A stretch of DNA of 27,561 bases from Basidiobolus meristosporus CBS 931.73 (taxonomy: Eukaryota; Basidiobolomycota; Basidiobolomycetes; Basidiobolales; Basidiobolaceae): positions 1 through 27,561 of the forward strand of contig MCFE01000901.1 of NCBI GenBank assembly GCA_002104905.1, written 5' to 3'. Positions 9,413-20,158 of the stretch are shown here, one piece after another. The translations under genes were made by a program, and so were the position numbers. The first letter of the stretch is position 1, and each line of letters starts with the position of its first letter. The notes below the pieces were generated by a model, which searched no databases, was not told the origin of the DNA, and saw only the letters and a list, made by a program, of their open reading frames with translations.

Positions 9413-10866
9413 TCAAAAGGTAAGGGAAAGCGCAATGGGGTCGGACACCTTGGCGATCTTGGTGCTGGTCATCTCTTTGCCTTCGAACGTCTTCGTCTCG
9501 ATCACATTCATGGAGATCAGGTCTAGGTAGGACACAAGGCTGTGTGCGGTAATCTGGTCTCCGTTGTCAGCTAGTGGGATAGGGGCGCTCGTCTGCTCCT
9601 GACTACTTTCAATGTACTCTTGCCACTGGCCGCTCTCGAACTTCTCCCGGGGCATTTCCAGGCATCTCCCATGCTTCTTCATCATCTTCAACAGACCGGG
9701 CTCCTCAATAAACTGGGGTCTACTGACGTAGAGGAATGGCTTCTTATGTGCGATGCATTCGGAGCATGTTCCGTAACCCTAGAAAACCATCCATGAGTAC
9801 CGACAGATCCAACCAAACAACACCACTGCGCATGCTTACCAATTTACCCAAGACGGCGTCTGCAGCGTTGGTGAGATCTGGAACAAAGGCGCCCATCCCT
9901 GCGTCGTAGAAGTTCGCGGGCAAGGAGTTGGGTGGCAACTTCAGACCACACACAACACCAATCCAACCGTCAGGCAGGGAGTCTTTCAAGGCCTCCTTGC
10001 CCATATGCTGCCCGCCAAACGAGACCAGCAGGACCTTTTTGGTGTGGATCAGGTTGTCCGGGATCCCTAGACCGCGCAACACTTCGTGCCGTGGGGTAAC
10101 GGCTTTGCGAACCACCAAAGGCACATCCACGATCAAGTTGGTGCGGTTCGAGCCGTTCTTGATATAGCGCCAATTCCCGTCAAACGACGGGATGGGGATA
10201 TGTCCGGGCAGGCGAAATAACACGTTGGCTTTTTTGTAGTCCTCGACAGCGATGCGCACCAGCTCTTCGATCGTCTGGTCCAACTCGTCACCTTCCCGTA
10301 GCCATTCGTACACCATGTCAAATGTGAAATTACTGATAATGCAGGTGGGGATATTTAGGGTGGATGCAGCCGCGCTAAAAAGCCTGGGGTTAGCTTCTCA
10401 GTAGGACACAACTCGCGACAGAACACTTACCATGGAATAAAGGGTGCGTCTACCAGCACGCACTGGGCACCCACTGATTTGAGCCAGGCTGCTTCGCTCT
10501 CAACAATGCCCTCTCGGGACTCTATCAGAGACTGGAGGTCCTGGATGGTTTTTTGACGGTCAACCACGTATGGCAGCGGCTGCGATACTGTGGAATCGAT
10601 GAGGGCGTTACGATAAACACAACGTGTGGGGGCTATTTGTATGGTGGACTCGAAAATGAATCTGGGTGCGTGGGAAACGATATAGACCCGGTGGTTGCGG
10701 GAGGAGGAAAGTAATTGAGAGATGATTTGACAAACTCGAGTAGCGTGGCCGTAACCTAAACAAGGAATCAATACCGAGCCTAGCCCAAACGCATCTCCAG
10801 CATAGACTTACCGTGTCCGGAAACGTAGTAGCAAAAAGTGTATGAGTAGGCTTTAGTGTTGGCCAT
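9413..10866 (-). CDS. Glycosyltransferase-like protein, related to the N-terminal domain of L-arabinokinase
   Basis: On the minus strand the exons are 10866-10812, 10755-10431, 10374-9840 and 9778-9413, joined by GT-AG introns of 56, 56 and 61 nt, giving 426 aa. The joins restore family motifs that no single frame shows: YYVSGHGYGHATRV (13-26) across intron 1, VDAPFIPCAAASTLNIP across intron 2, and ADAVLGKLGYGTCSECIAHKKPF across intron 3. LVSFGGQ (243-249) and GWIGVVCG are also typical. Plant ARA1 has this glycosyltransferase-B-like region followed by a GHMP sugar kinase. Cyanobacterial Slr1395-type proteins have it alone. Here the protein ends at Leu-Thr-Phe with no GHMP kinase, so arabinokinase activity should not be assumed. 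It probably binds a nucleotide-sugar-like ligand, with the substrate unknown. I see no signal peptide, so a cytosolic location is inferred. Confidence 0.85.
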
Positions 10867-13800
10867 GGCGTTGGGGAGATCACTGATGGTTGCAGGTAGC
10901 AAGAGGTGATCAGTGAGAAAGGGGTGAGCTGGGTGGAGAATACTACAATGGAACAAAACAGAACCGAGGAGAGAGATGACTGTTGGATGCGACGAATGGT
11001 TTATGCAATCGGACAAAGGGCGAACGAGTTTCTATAAACCAACCAAATACTGATGGAAAAGCAAGAATCAGAGGTTGGATATATATTGGGCACACTCTTG
11101 CCATTTATTTGCTTTGAAACAAATTGGATCTGATCTCCTTACGAATGGATTTCCTTAATAGTCCAGATTACCTCGCCTCTCACCACTTTTCATTAATTTC
11201 GGGACGGGCGATTGGCGGAATCTGTCGAGACAGATCTATTACCTTGTCGTATGATAAGTGTATTTTTAGCCAAACAGGAAATCATTTGAATGTGGAGGGA
11301 GCAATATACATTCCGCTGGATATGGTATGCGACTGGCCCTATAACTGTCCCATTCATGGCTACGGGCCAAATTGAAGTGGATTATCGACTCGGAAGAATG
11401 TTCGAAAGTTTGATCGCTTGTGACTGATGGTAGCAGGGTCGGAATCGGCCAATGGCACCCTCGCCCATATGTGGCCCATATGTGGTTTGATGAATTAATT
11501 AAATGAGCGCCAAATCGGATTTTCACGTTTCTTGGGATTAAGAATAATACCAATTGCAGTAGCTCACTGGATGTTGGCTTTATTGCCTGACGGATGAGCA
11601 TAGATAAGCATTCTCTGTCTTCGGGCCACCGACTGTCTTGGCATCAAGGCATACGGCGACCTCATGAAGGCCCATCGCTTACCGCACCGTATCCCCATTT
11701 CATACCGGAATGGTGCTGACTGCTGCGACACCAGGGAAGGATTCCCAACGGCGTAGCCAGTTGAGTCAACCAGAGGCCCTCTAAAGAGATGCATGCTGGA
11801 CTAGATCACTATCCAGGTTCATATCGCGGTATGTGAGCTCCAGCTTTCCAGAATCGTCACAACCCAGCTCGACTGCATCGATTAGGGAAGCTCCGCCAAC
11901 CCTCCATCCAGTACAGTGGGGTTTATTTTTAAATCTCCCGTTTGGCCAACCTGTTCAATACCGTCCCCAATCAGGCAACATCTCGGTATCAGCCACAACC
12001 TAAAAATAACCCACTGCGAGGTGGTTAATTCGTCATTACAGTGCCGGGACTACGTGTGCGCCCTCAAACATACGGCTTGGTGATCCATCAGCATATGACC
12101 ACAGCGAGAATCAACCCGACGCTCAACTGCATTGGCCGACTGCAAACTGATGTAGGAAGCTGATAAGGAGGGGTGGGTGGGGTGTCGAGTTGGCGCTTAC
12201 TTTATATATATAAGTATGCATACACACCTCTTACCTTACATACTCCAGAGAGCATCGGCAAGGATTCTGACGTCATGCCCTCGATCGCCATGTTGTAAGC
12301 TATTCGTTGGTTACTCGCCACGTATCTGGTCAGGTCCAGGGACGCCAAAAAGAACAATGATGAACTTTACCGACGAGCTCCGTAGTACCAAACACAGTCT
12401 ATATGAGGAGTTGGGTTCAGAGGGTGACCACACACGCTCTCTACCCATCCGCCTTTCAACCAAAGGGGTTGCAAGCTAGCAAGGAGGGAATCCCGCCGAT
12501 CCATATCTGGATAGCTCGATAAGCGCCAATCTGATTTAGAATTGTTGCCTCACACAACCTGATTGATTAATCTGGATCATACAGCCGTGTTATTCAGGAG
12601 CTCTACAATCATCCACATCTTCGATAAATGGATGTTGATGGTGGATTATGAACCGACATCCGTTACGAGATTTGGATCGCGGTAACCAACATCGATGAGA
12701 CTGGCTTCGGACTTCTTGGTGGTTCATAGCACTCTTTGCGGAGCCAAATCGGCGTTGCACAGAACGTGATGTTTATAATGGGTGGAGTCTGCGTGATAAA
12801 TATCTGTGTTGGGACCAGATGCTCTCTACCGGAGAGCATGTCAGGAGACAGTGATATCACTTTCGGTAAGCATTTCGTATGGATCATTCAACTGCCATAA
12901 AAAATGGAGCTTTGGAAACTAGACCCCATTAGCCACGAGGCTACAACATTGCAACTGGTTCAAGTGACATGAACGGTCCCCTATCCCGTCTGAGGATAGG
13001 CGAGATGCTATTTGGCTCTGACTGTCGTCTTAGCACGTTCGCCAACCCTGGTTCAAGATGGCATAAAGGGCATTTACAGTGGAATCGTCTTCAGCAATGT
13101 CTACTATATAAACACTGTATGAACACTTGCTCCCCATCACAACATCGTAGCACAATTGTCAAAACCTAGTTTACTCGGATGATTAGCTAGCCAGCTTGGC
13201 CTATTGCCAACGTTGCAATGGCTCTATTTAAGTTTGTTTCCCGCAGCCTGCCCTCCCCCTCCATTTGTGACACGGGGCGGGACTTCGGGAAGAGTCGCCA
13301 CTGCCAATTGGAAATTACTTACTTCGGGAGTTGAATATAGTTAATGTGTGATAAGATGGTGAGGTAGAGCGGAAAACTTAATCCTCACCAATCTCCGATA
13401 CCATCGAGAGATGGGAAAGTGTTCCAATTCCGACCAGTCAATTCATTGCTGGGTGCTGCTGGGTACCTTCTTAACTCTGTCAACCGTGGTGGTACAAATG
13501 TCGAAGAAAGCCAATCAGCTCTCCGGAGCGGGAGAGGGAAATTTCACGAATTGCTATGCGTTCATGGTGGATGGTCAGCCTATGATGTTTGGTCCTGGAG
13601 GCCTTCCCCCCAAATCTAGGACTACTGTGTTTGTTTAATAACCAGATTTAAATATTGTGCCCTGAAGTCACAGGAAATCCGCAGGATGTTCAACCCAAAT
13701 GCGACCAAGCTCTTCTTCAGAAAACTCGAATGTAGTGGCCACCGTACAACGGAATGGGTTGGGTGGATCCCTCAGAAAGCTAAGGCGTGTTTACCGTGTA

Positions 13801-14971
13801 GATACAGAGGATTGCGATGTGGGGTACACTCGACGGATCCATTATCGCTAGATCAGATTCACCAGACATAGTGGATTAGAATCTCCAAACTCATGATCTA
13901 TGAAATCGCTGCCTGTCCCGTCCTCATTGCCGTATTTGCCACTCTTCGTGTCATTCTTCACGTGATCGAGGTCATTCTACGCGCAAGCATCTACCAGAGA
14001 GATTGGATTTGTCAGAGTCCTCGCTGACTAATCGGATTCCGCTACACCGTAAGGAAATAGTCAAGGAGAAGGAAAAACTGTCGCTGCGTTCCAAGAAGTC
14101 GCCGCAGACACGTGACCAGGTTGGGGGCTTCCGGCAATCCCAAACCCAACTTGCGCACAGAGGTACATACGCACCAAACACCGGCGCTCGAATAGGTGGC
14201 TGGAAATGGTGAATCCGGTTTTCGACGGATGACGCGAGCCCTTGCCCGAAGATGCCCTAAACACCTCACGATCTGAGGCAAGAGGGAGACTTCCCTCTAC
14301 ACAAGGGATGCTCGGTCTAGATGGGCTTACTACCAGCAATTTTCACTGATTCGGAGCGACGTAACACACACCGCATTTGCCCTACGACGTCATCCACAGA
14401 CATCGGATTATCATAAGAGATGATCCTTGTGTAATCGTCAACAACAACCTGGAAAGTAGTTGGGAACGGAACTCAAGGATTTACGGAACTCAAAAATCCG
14501 GCAGCTATTCGATGTTTCTCCAGAAGCACAGCCTCGCATGCTGAAGATCGCAGTCGTTTCGGGGCAGGAAACAGGTGACAACGCCCCAGTACGTATGTCA
14601 AACAGGATATCCAACCCTACCGAGGGGTGGGGTAACTATGGCGGGGAGATGGCCACCCCAATTCACACTCGTCCAGCAATATCAGGAGTGCGGGCGGAAG
14701 TCGGCTTGTTGGTGAGTGCTCTTCATTAGCTTGATTTGTCAAGTGGAGTTTTCTCGCAATTCCAAAGAGTATTCGAGTGCTCGCTTAATCTCCCTACTTT
14801 TACCCGTAAGCACCCCCAAATCAATCCGTGGTGCAGTTGTATTACATAGTGTGGTTAGGCCGATTAGTTGGGTCAACTCAAAGCCATCCTTCGCCCTTAA
14901 TTAGTGCGACGAGGGATGGATGTGGAATTAGATCATATTAAGGCCTGGGGTGTGATGGCCATATCGAAAGA
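10867..14971. other. Four-kilobase region without a recognisable gene
   Basis: Neither strand shows a known protein, a tRNA B-box with a foldable partner, or an element end. Frames are short and change often. The right end contains the ERG6 promoter, the left end the promoter of the glycosyltransferase-like gene. A promoter-like cluster sits at 12203-12299. The frame 13411-13638 (75 codons, with a hydrophobic stretch WVLLGTFLTLSTVVV near residues 14-28) is the most protein-like piece, but an overlapping frame is equally open and I do not call it. Confidence 0.4.
12203..12299 (+). promoter_or_regulatory. Promoter-like cluster: TATA, CRE palindrome, ATG, splice donor
   Basis: TATATATATAA at 12203-12213 is followed 55 bp later by the perfect ATF/CREB palindrome TGACGTCA (12268-12275). 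This overlaps an ATG at 12275 and leads after 20 nt to the donor-like GTAAGC at 12295. The order resembles a start region with a short first exon. No acceptor gives a convincing protein downstream: joining at 12333 or 12339 reads only about 17 codons to a stop. It could belong to a non-coding or lost gene. Confidence 0.2.
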
Positions 14972-14978
14972 TATAAAA
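14972..14978 (+). promoter_or_regulatory. TATA box of ERG6
   Basis: TATAAAA lies 44 nt upstream of the ERG6 start codon, leaving room for a transcription start near 15000 and a very short leader. It is the best-formed TATA box next to any called gene in the window. Confidence 0.6.
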
Positions 14979-15021
14979 GTCCAGGCGGATATCACTGCTC
15001 TCACAAATCACTCCTCACATA

Positions 15022-16210
15022 ATGGCTGTCACCACCACCCCTCAACAAGACAAAGAGACCTCCATCAAGCATCACGGAGAAGATGTTATTGTTGAAGAGC
15101 GTAACTTGCTCAAGAAATTGACAACCAAGGACAAATCCCTCAATAAAAACGCGGTGGATGAGTACTACAAATACTGGACGGAGGATGAGAAGAAAAACTT
15201 GGACACCTATGACGAGCACGTCGAGAAACGTCGTGCTGACGCCTCCTACCTCACCAACAAGTTCTACGATTTGGTCACCGATTTCTACGAATACGGCTGG
15301 TGCGAGTCCTTCCACTTCGCACGCGCCTTCAAATGTAAGATCCGTCCCGATGGTGATTGTTGATGACGTCGCAAACCCTCTAACCTTTCTTTCAACCCTA
15401 GTTGACAAATTCACTGACTCCATCAAGCGTCATGAGCACTACATTGGCTTGAAGCTTGCGTTGAAGCCCGGTATGAAGGTTCTGGATGTGGGTTGTGGCG
15501 TCGGCGGTCCTCTCCGTGAGTTGGTTCGCTTCACTGGTGCACACATCACTGGGCTGAACAACAACGACTACCAAATCGAACGTGCCCAGAAGTACAGCGA
15601 GAAGTGTAACCTCCAGGAGTTGACTGCTTATGTCAAGGGAGACTTCCTGAACATCCCCCTCAATGATAACTCCTTCGATGCTGTCTACAGTATTGAAGCT
15701 ACCTGCCACGCTCGCAAGCTGGAGGATGTCTATGGGGAAATCTTCCGTGTTCTGAAGCCAGGATGCCAGTATGCTTGCTACGAATGGTGCATGACCCCCA
15801 AATACGATCCTACCAACCCCGAGCATAAGCGCATCGCCCTTGCCATCGAGGAGGGCAACGGTATCTCCCATCTTTACACCACCGAAGAGTGCCTTCAAGC
15901 GTTGCGTAACGTCGGCTTCGAGGTTATTGAGTCTGAGGATGTGATCAGCCCCAAGCCCTCTGATGAGCCATGGTACAAATGGTTAGAAGGCTCGGCATTT
16001 TCCAACTTCCGTATGTCATCTGTTGGAGCTTGGTGCACCATGAATATGGTGAATGTCCTGGAAAAGGTTGGCTTTGCCGCCCCTGGTTCCACACAGGTAT
16101 CGAAGCTGTTGTATGAGGCCAATGTTGCTCTTCAAAAAGGTGGCTCGCGTGAGTTGTTCACCCCCTCTTTCTTGTTCGTGGCCAAGAAGCCCGAGCAAGC
16201 TTCTGCCTAA
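15022..16210 (+). CDS. ERG6: Sterol 24-C-methyltransferase, two exons
   Basis: Exons 15022-15334 and 15402-16210 are joined by a 67-nt GT-AG intron, giving 373 aa, close to the usual 376-383. The enzyme (EC 2.1.1.41) moves a methyl group from S-adenosylmethionine to C-24 of zymosterol in ergosterol synthesis, in ER and lipid droplets. Visible signatures are the sterol-binding aromatic segment FYEYGWCESFHF (88-99), RHEHY (114-118), SAM motif I VLDVGCGVGGP (131-141), GLNNNDYQI, KGDF, IEATCHA, YEWCMTPKYDPTNPEHK and the C-terminal LFTPSFLFVAKKP. The splice restores ARAFKFDKF, where other ERG6 proteins have a continuous SRF..GE.F stretch. Odd point: Cys94 replaces the glycine of the near-invariant YEYGWG motif. 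The ATG at 15022 is the first in frame downstream of the TATA box. The codon choice looks biased as in a well-expressed gene. Confidence 0.96.
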
Positions 16211-16840
16211 AAACCTCGTATAGCTAGCTCTTCGTAAAATGTATCATCTAGTACTGTGGTCTCACTCCCCCAAACTCTTCTAATTTACCCCTCGTTTTCA
16301 TTAAAAGCCTTTTAGCATCACAACGAATTTCATTCGCGGTGAGGCATTCGTGGACACCAACCTTCGATCCAGCCCTCACGAGGGTACTTCGGATGTGCAA
16401 CCGTACCAGACATACTAGCACTGGCGGTGTCGTATCAAGAAGTGGCACGGGGTTGGACAATTTCGCTATTAGGCGGTGGTGTGGGAATCTCACCAGGGAC
16501 AATGGAATATCATGGAGCCTGTACGTGCGAGGTGTAGTTGGCACTGTTACCCAACTCCAATGGGCTACCGTCGTCTTATGCAGCTTCAGCTTAAAACGCC
16601 GCTGTATCAAGAAGCCCCTTACAACTACAACTATTTTTGGTGTGCGTACAACCCTCCCAAAACACTAGCATGTGTACATAGAATCTACCCAAATCCTACC
16701 CGATTAACCAAGGTCTGTCCAAATCTGGCCCAATGATCAAGGCTACACACCTCACAAACCGGTGAATTTAATATACTTGGTATAGAGCAATGCAGCCAGG
16801 CACAGGTATTAAACATAAACCAATATCTCAGCCGAGATGC
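16211..16840. other. Intergenic region between convergent genes
   Basis: Contains the 3' end of ERG6 (a CATTAAAAG stretch near 16299 could serve as a polyadenylation signal) and the 3' end of the duplicated-domain gene on the other strand. Overlapping short frames on both strands show no similarity I can name. Confidence 0.4.
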
Positions 16841-17572
16841 TTAGGAATCTTCTCTTCGGAAAAACCAACTATCCAAGTCATACCCGTCATTCCCAGCGTT
16901 CATATCCACCGTGGCATATAATCGGTAACCAGCACTCCGAAGACCGCTGATAAGTCTCATCAACAACACGCGAATCTGCACAGTGTCGCTGCCTTGGGCC
17001 ATCCAGGGATTCCCTAGAAGTTTGAACTCAAAAGCAGTATTGTAGTTTCTTTCGTCCTGTATTTTCCACAACCCTTGGATGATACTTCGCACCAACTTGG
17101 GAACGTCGGAGGGAGCCTCGATGATTCTCAAGCGATCGGTTTGATTCAGAGAGATGGAGAAGATGGTAGGGTTGCAAACAATACCGGTGAATTCGAAGAA
17201 AAGAGAATCCTTATCGCAGCTTTTCTTGCTGATATCGATGGAGGTTAGGTGTCTCCACCCATGCTGCTCCATCAGCCGTAAGATTCCCACCATTAGAACA
17301 CGGCTGTACACGGCTTCCTCGCCCTGCCCTAGCCAGGGATTTCCTCGTAATTTGAATTCAGGGTATCCGTGGTAATCGCGCTCGTCCTGTATCCCTTGAA
17401 ACCAGGCCCGCTTAAGCATCTCACGAAACGAATCCCTCAACTGCGGAGGAGTCCCAATGAGCCGAAGCCTATCGTACCTGTTAAGCGAAATACAGCATAT
17501 ATTCGAAGTGACGTCCAAGGTCGATTGATATGATGGAGGTGCTGGAGTTCCGATGTTCGAGTATTTTTCCAT
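16841..17572 (-). CDS. Uncharacterised protein with two copies of one domain
   Basis: A single exon of 243 aa, taken from the ATG at 17572 (MEKYSNIG). An in-frame ATG at 17656 would add 28 residues of unlikely character. The body is a tandem duplication. Copy 1 (about 25-128) and copy 2 (about 133-240) share ISLN..DRLR.I, IQDER.Y, EFKL.GNPW..QG, then V..RVL, a helix, a Gly-aromatic pair, and D followed by a final FF before the copy ends. There is no signal peptide or membrane segment, so it is probably cytosolic. From memory this pattern belongs to a family of short proteins common in early-diverging fungi, with no known function; I cannot check that here. Copy 2 is less complete: it lacks the GEEAV and DKDSLFF forms, suggesting relaxed constraint. 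The gene converges with ERG6 across about 630 bp. Confidence 0.8.
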   Translation of the reverse strand: MEKYSNIGTPAPPSYQSTLDVTSNICCISLNRYDRLRLIGTPPQLRDSFREMLKRAWFQGIQDERDYHGYPEFKLRGNPWLGQGEEAVYSRVLMVGILRLMEQHGWRHLTSIDISKKSCDKDSLFFEFTGIVCNPTIFSISLNQTDRLRIIEAPSDVPKLVRSIIQGLWKIQDERNYNTAFEFKLLGNPWMAQGSDTVQIRVLLMRLISGLRSAGYRLYATVDMNAGNDGYDLDSWFFRREDS

Positions 17573-19413
17573 TGTGGAGGCGGTTTGAAAGAAAGGGATT
17601 GAGTTCTGCAAACTCAGAAATAGTCGAAGAGGGAGTCGACCTGCTTCTCTTGGCACGGGTTGCCTAGAATCGTTGATTGGCTAAGCGTATCCTGAGAATC
17701 GATGATGAGCGGAAGCACGATCTAGTGTTTATTATTGCTTTCCTTGATTGATTGTTCCACACAGCCCTGCCACTTGTATAATGTCGTAACGTCTTGCCAC
17801 ACCCGTGCTAGTGTTTGGTGAGGATTGGCATCGCTCCGAGCCTCATCCATGGTATGCTCATGACGGCCGAGAAGAGCCTCCTGACTAGCTACGGATACAG
17901 CGTCTATACTGCCTTGTGAGGTCAGGTAGACAGCGAGTTATCTCGTCAAGGACTGGTCCAATATTTCAAGAGACGCATTATTGGGGAATCTAGTGTGGCT
18001 TCTCTCGGATTGATAGCCCATGTGTAGTACAGGCACCATCATCCCTCAAGACGGATTTCTAATGCAGTGTGGGATGGGCTCAGTAGATGTGAGGTCGCTG
18101 CGGGGATGTTGATTAATCACACCGCAGTAGATGATCAGACGAATGGTGGCGTTTTTTCTGTTCCGCATATTTCGGGTGGGAGTAATGCAGAAATACTCAG
18201 ATTTTGTTGAGCCTTTTGTGTCATCGCCGGGGAACATCATAGGAAACAGTCACCGAGAATCTGTATTTCGCTCTTAAGCGGGCCTTCGCTGTGTTGTCAC
18301 CAAAAAGCCAAAATCTTCATTTGGAATCATTCCGGCATGTGCATCGTCTCCCACTGTACATCACAGTCGGTGCGACGTGGGGTCTGAATTTCACTCAGCC
18401 GACATCCTCAAAAATGAAATATGGAGTAAAGTATCCATTGTTCAACCTATTGCGGTGCTGCTGTGCCTTATGAGTTTAGCATAGCGATTTGGCATGTGAA
18501 TTAGGTTCACTGCAATTTAGTTGAGCCATCGCTATTACCAGTTGATTGCTACCTTTCAACAACAGGCTTAATTTCTCGACACTAGAATGCAGTGTAATCT
18601 AGATAGGGTGAAGATTGGCTGCTTTGTTGTATGACATGAACTCGCCTACAACGTAATACTCCGCCTTAATATGCCCATTCCAAGCATTGACCGGTATATG
18701 TTTGAATTTGCATGGATTGGCAAGTATCTACTATACATCTGAGCCATATTACTACTGCAGTAACCAGCCGCATTGTTTTCAACGTATTACAGGATGCCAA
18801 TGGATAGCAATCACTGGGATCTACCAACTCCTGGGTTTTGTCTAGCAATATGATGGGCTGGTCGCTTGCTTTGAGCGTTAATTGTCGCGTCAGTATTCTC
18901 CATTCTATATCAAGGCCACCCCCAAGAAGTTAAAGCTACGATACTTGGAATCCACTACGGCTTGCGTTAGATGGACGGATTTGTGCTACGCATATCCACG
19001 GGAATCATCTAAACATTCAACTGTTGCCGCATTGAGTCTTCCGTAAGTTTGGCATTGTTCATTCACGCCAGGGGAATCTTCGATACTGTAGATCTCTACC
19101 ACGGGTTCGGTATTGCCCATTTTGAGAGGACCGCATCACCATACAGAGACAGCAAGAATTATGTTCTGAGGACTCAACTCCCCTGACGTGCTCAGTGACA
19201 TTCTTGCTGATACCGGCTGATGGTTTAGGGGATAGTGCTTACATTAGTACAAGTAGCTTTATGCAACGAAAGGATTTAGCTTGCATTGAATACCATCAGG
19301 ACTGTTGATGGATGAATGGGTCAGGTTTACTTGCTCGATTGTAGCATGGCTGGGGTCGGATACATTTGCATATTCTGGATGTCAAGGCTGCTGTTGTGGT
19401 CGATGCTCACCAA
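17573..19413. other. Region without a recognisable gene
   Basis: Short frames only on both strands, none with recognisable motifs. There is no clear repeat or tRNA. The first part must hold the promoter of the duplicated-domain gene, but no clear TATA box is seen. Confidence 0.4.
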
Positions 19414-19686
19414 TTAAGGCTGAATTTTTACCAACAGGCCGTTGAAGGGGATCATTTTGGTGGAACAACCATTCACAAATTCAAAGCCGATGTCTGGAGC
19501 GTACCATAACCCGCCACTGTTGACATTCCAGCCAAAGGAGACGCACCTACCTATGTTGTACAACAGTTGGCAGTTTCGTATGTAAAAGCCAGACTGGGAG
19601 ATGTTAGGGATTAATTTGGGAGACATATTAGCCTGTACTGTTACGAGCAAGCATGCCGCGGATTTCCAAATGTGTTTATTTCTTAT
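19414..19686 (-). pseudogene. Possible relic of a small secreted protein
   Basis: A minus-strand frame opens after TAA at 19692 and runs to the stop at 19414. It starts with basic residues then a hydrophobic run (RNKHIWKSAACLLVTVQA), which is the shape of a signal peptide with an AXA-like cut. A compact domain with three Cys and many aromatic residues follows (GFYIRNCQLLYNIGRC, FGWNVNSGGLWYAPDIG). No ATG precedes the hydrophobic run: the codon at 19686 is ATA, and the first in-frame ATG (19626) comes after it. Either the start was lost, or the first codons sit in an upstream exon. I do not recognise the family. Confidence 0.3.
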
Positions 19687-19692
19687 TCTTTA

Positions 19693-20158
19693 TCTGCTGT
19701 GCATTGTCTGAACTGCCTAATGTATGAATATCTGATTCTGGAACCCATATGGAGTACAGCTTCACGTGCAATTATGGTGCTAAAAGAAATATTTGACCTG
19801 GCGAGTAAACCACATCACATCTGTTTCTATTGTGTTGATTGAAAACGCCCAATCAAATGTGAGCTGAATGCTGTGCAATCCAAGCTAGATTCTAGCTTAT
19901 GCAATTCATAACCCATTGCTGAATAGAGTGGTTGCTCATGACGGTCTTCCCGGCTAAATGCTAATTGGACGAAATGAGATTTGTTTTGCAGTGATCGATT
20001 GATGTATCCATCCATAATATATGTGATAGACGAAAATTAGCAGTATGGCAAGACTTCAGAGTTATTCATTAAGATGATACCACCACCAAAGGTTCAAATT
20101 TACAATCGTTTCTATGAGACCAATTAGCTTTAATATTGATGACATTTGGTAGAACCCA
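19693..20158. other. Downstream flank of the giant repeat gene
   Basis: AT-rich sequence with no recognisable gene. It is the 3' flank of the minus-strand giant gene, and any polyadenylation signal would lie in its right part. Confidence 0.35.

Noticed and set aside
13411-13871. Two short plus-strand frames, one with a hydrophobic segment
   Set aside because: Overlapping frames are just as open, no homology is recognised and no promoter or splice context supports them.
15158-15401. Upstream extension of the second ERG6 exon as a single long frame
   Set aside because: It reads exon 1 out of frame and through the intron. The spliced two-exon model restores conserved ERG6 sequence.
15398-15898. 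Minus-strand 166-codon frame inside ERG6
   Set aside because: A shadow of the biased ERG6 codons with no family resemblance.
17573-17656. 28-residue N-terminal extension of the duplicated-domain protein
   Set aside because: The domain begins well after the second Met, and the extension is not clearly a targeting signal. The downstream ATG at 17572 is preferred, though the longer form cannot be excluded.
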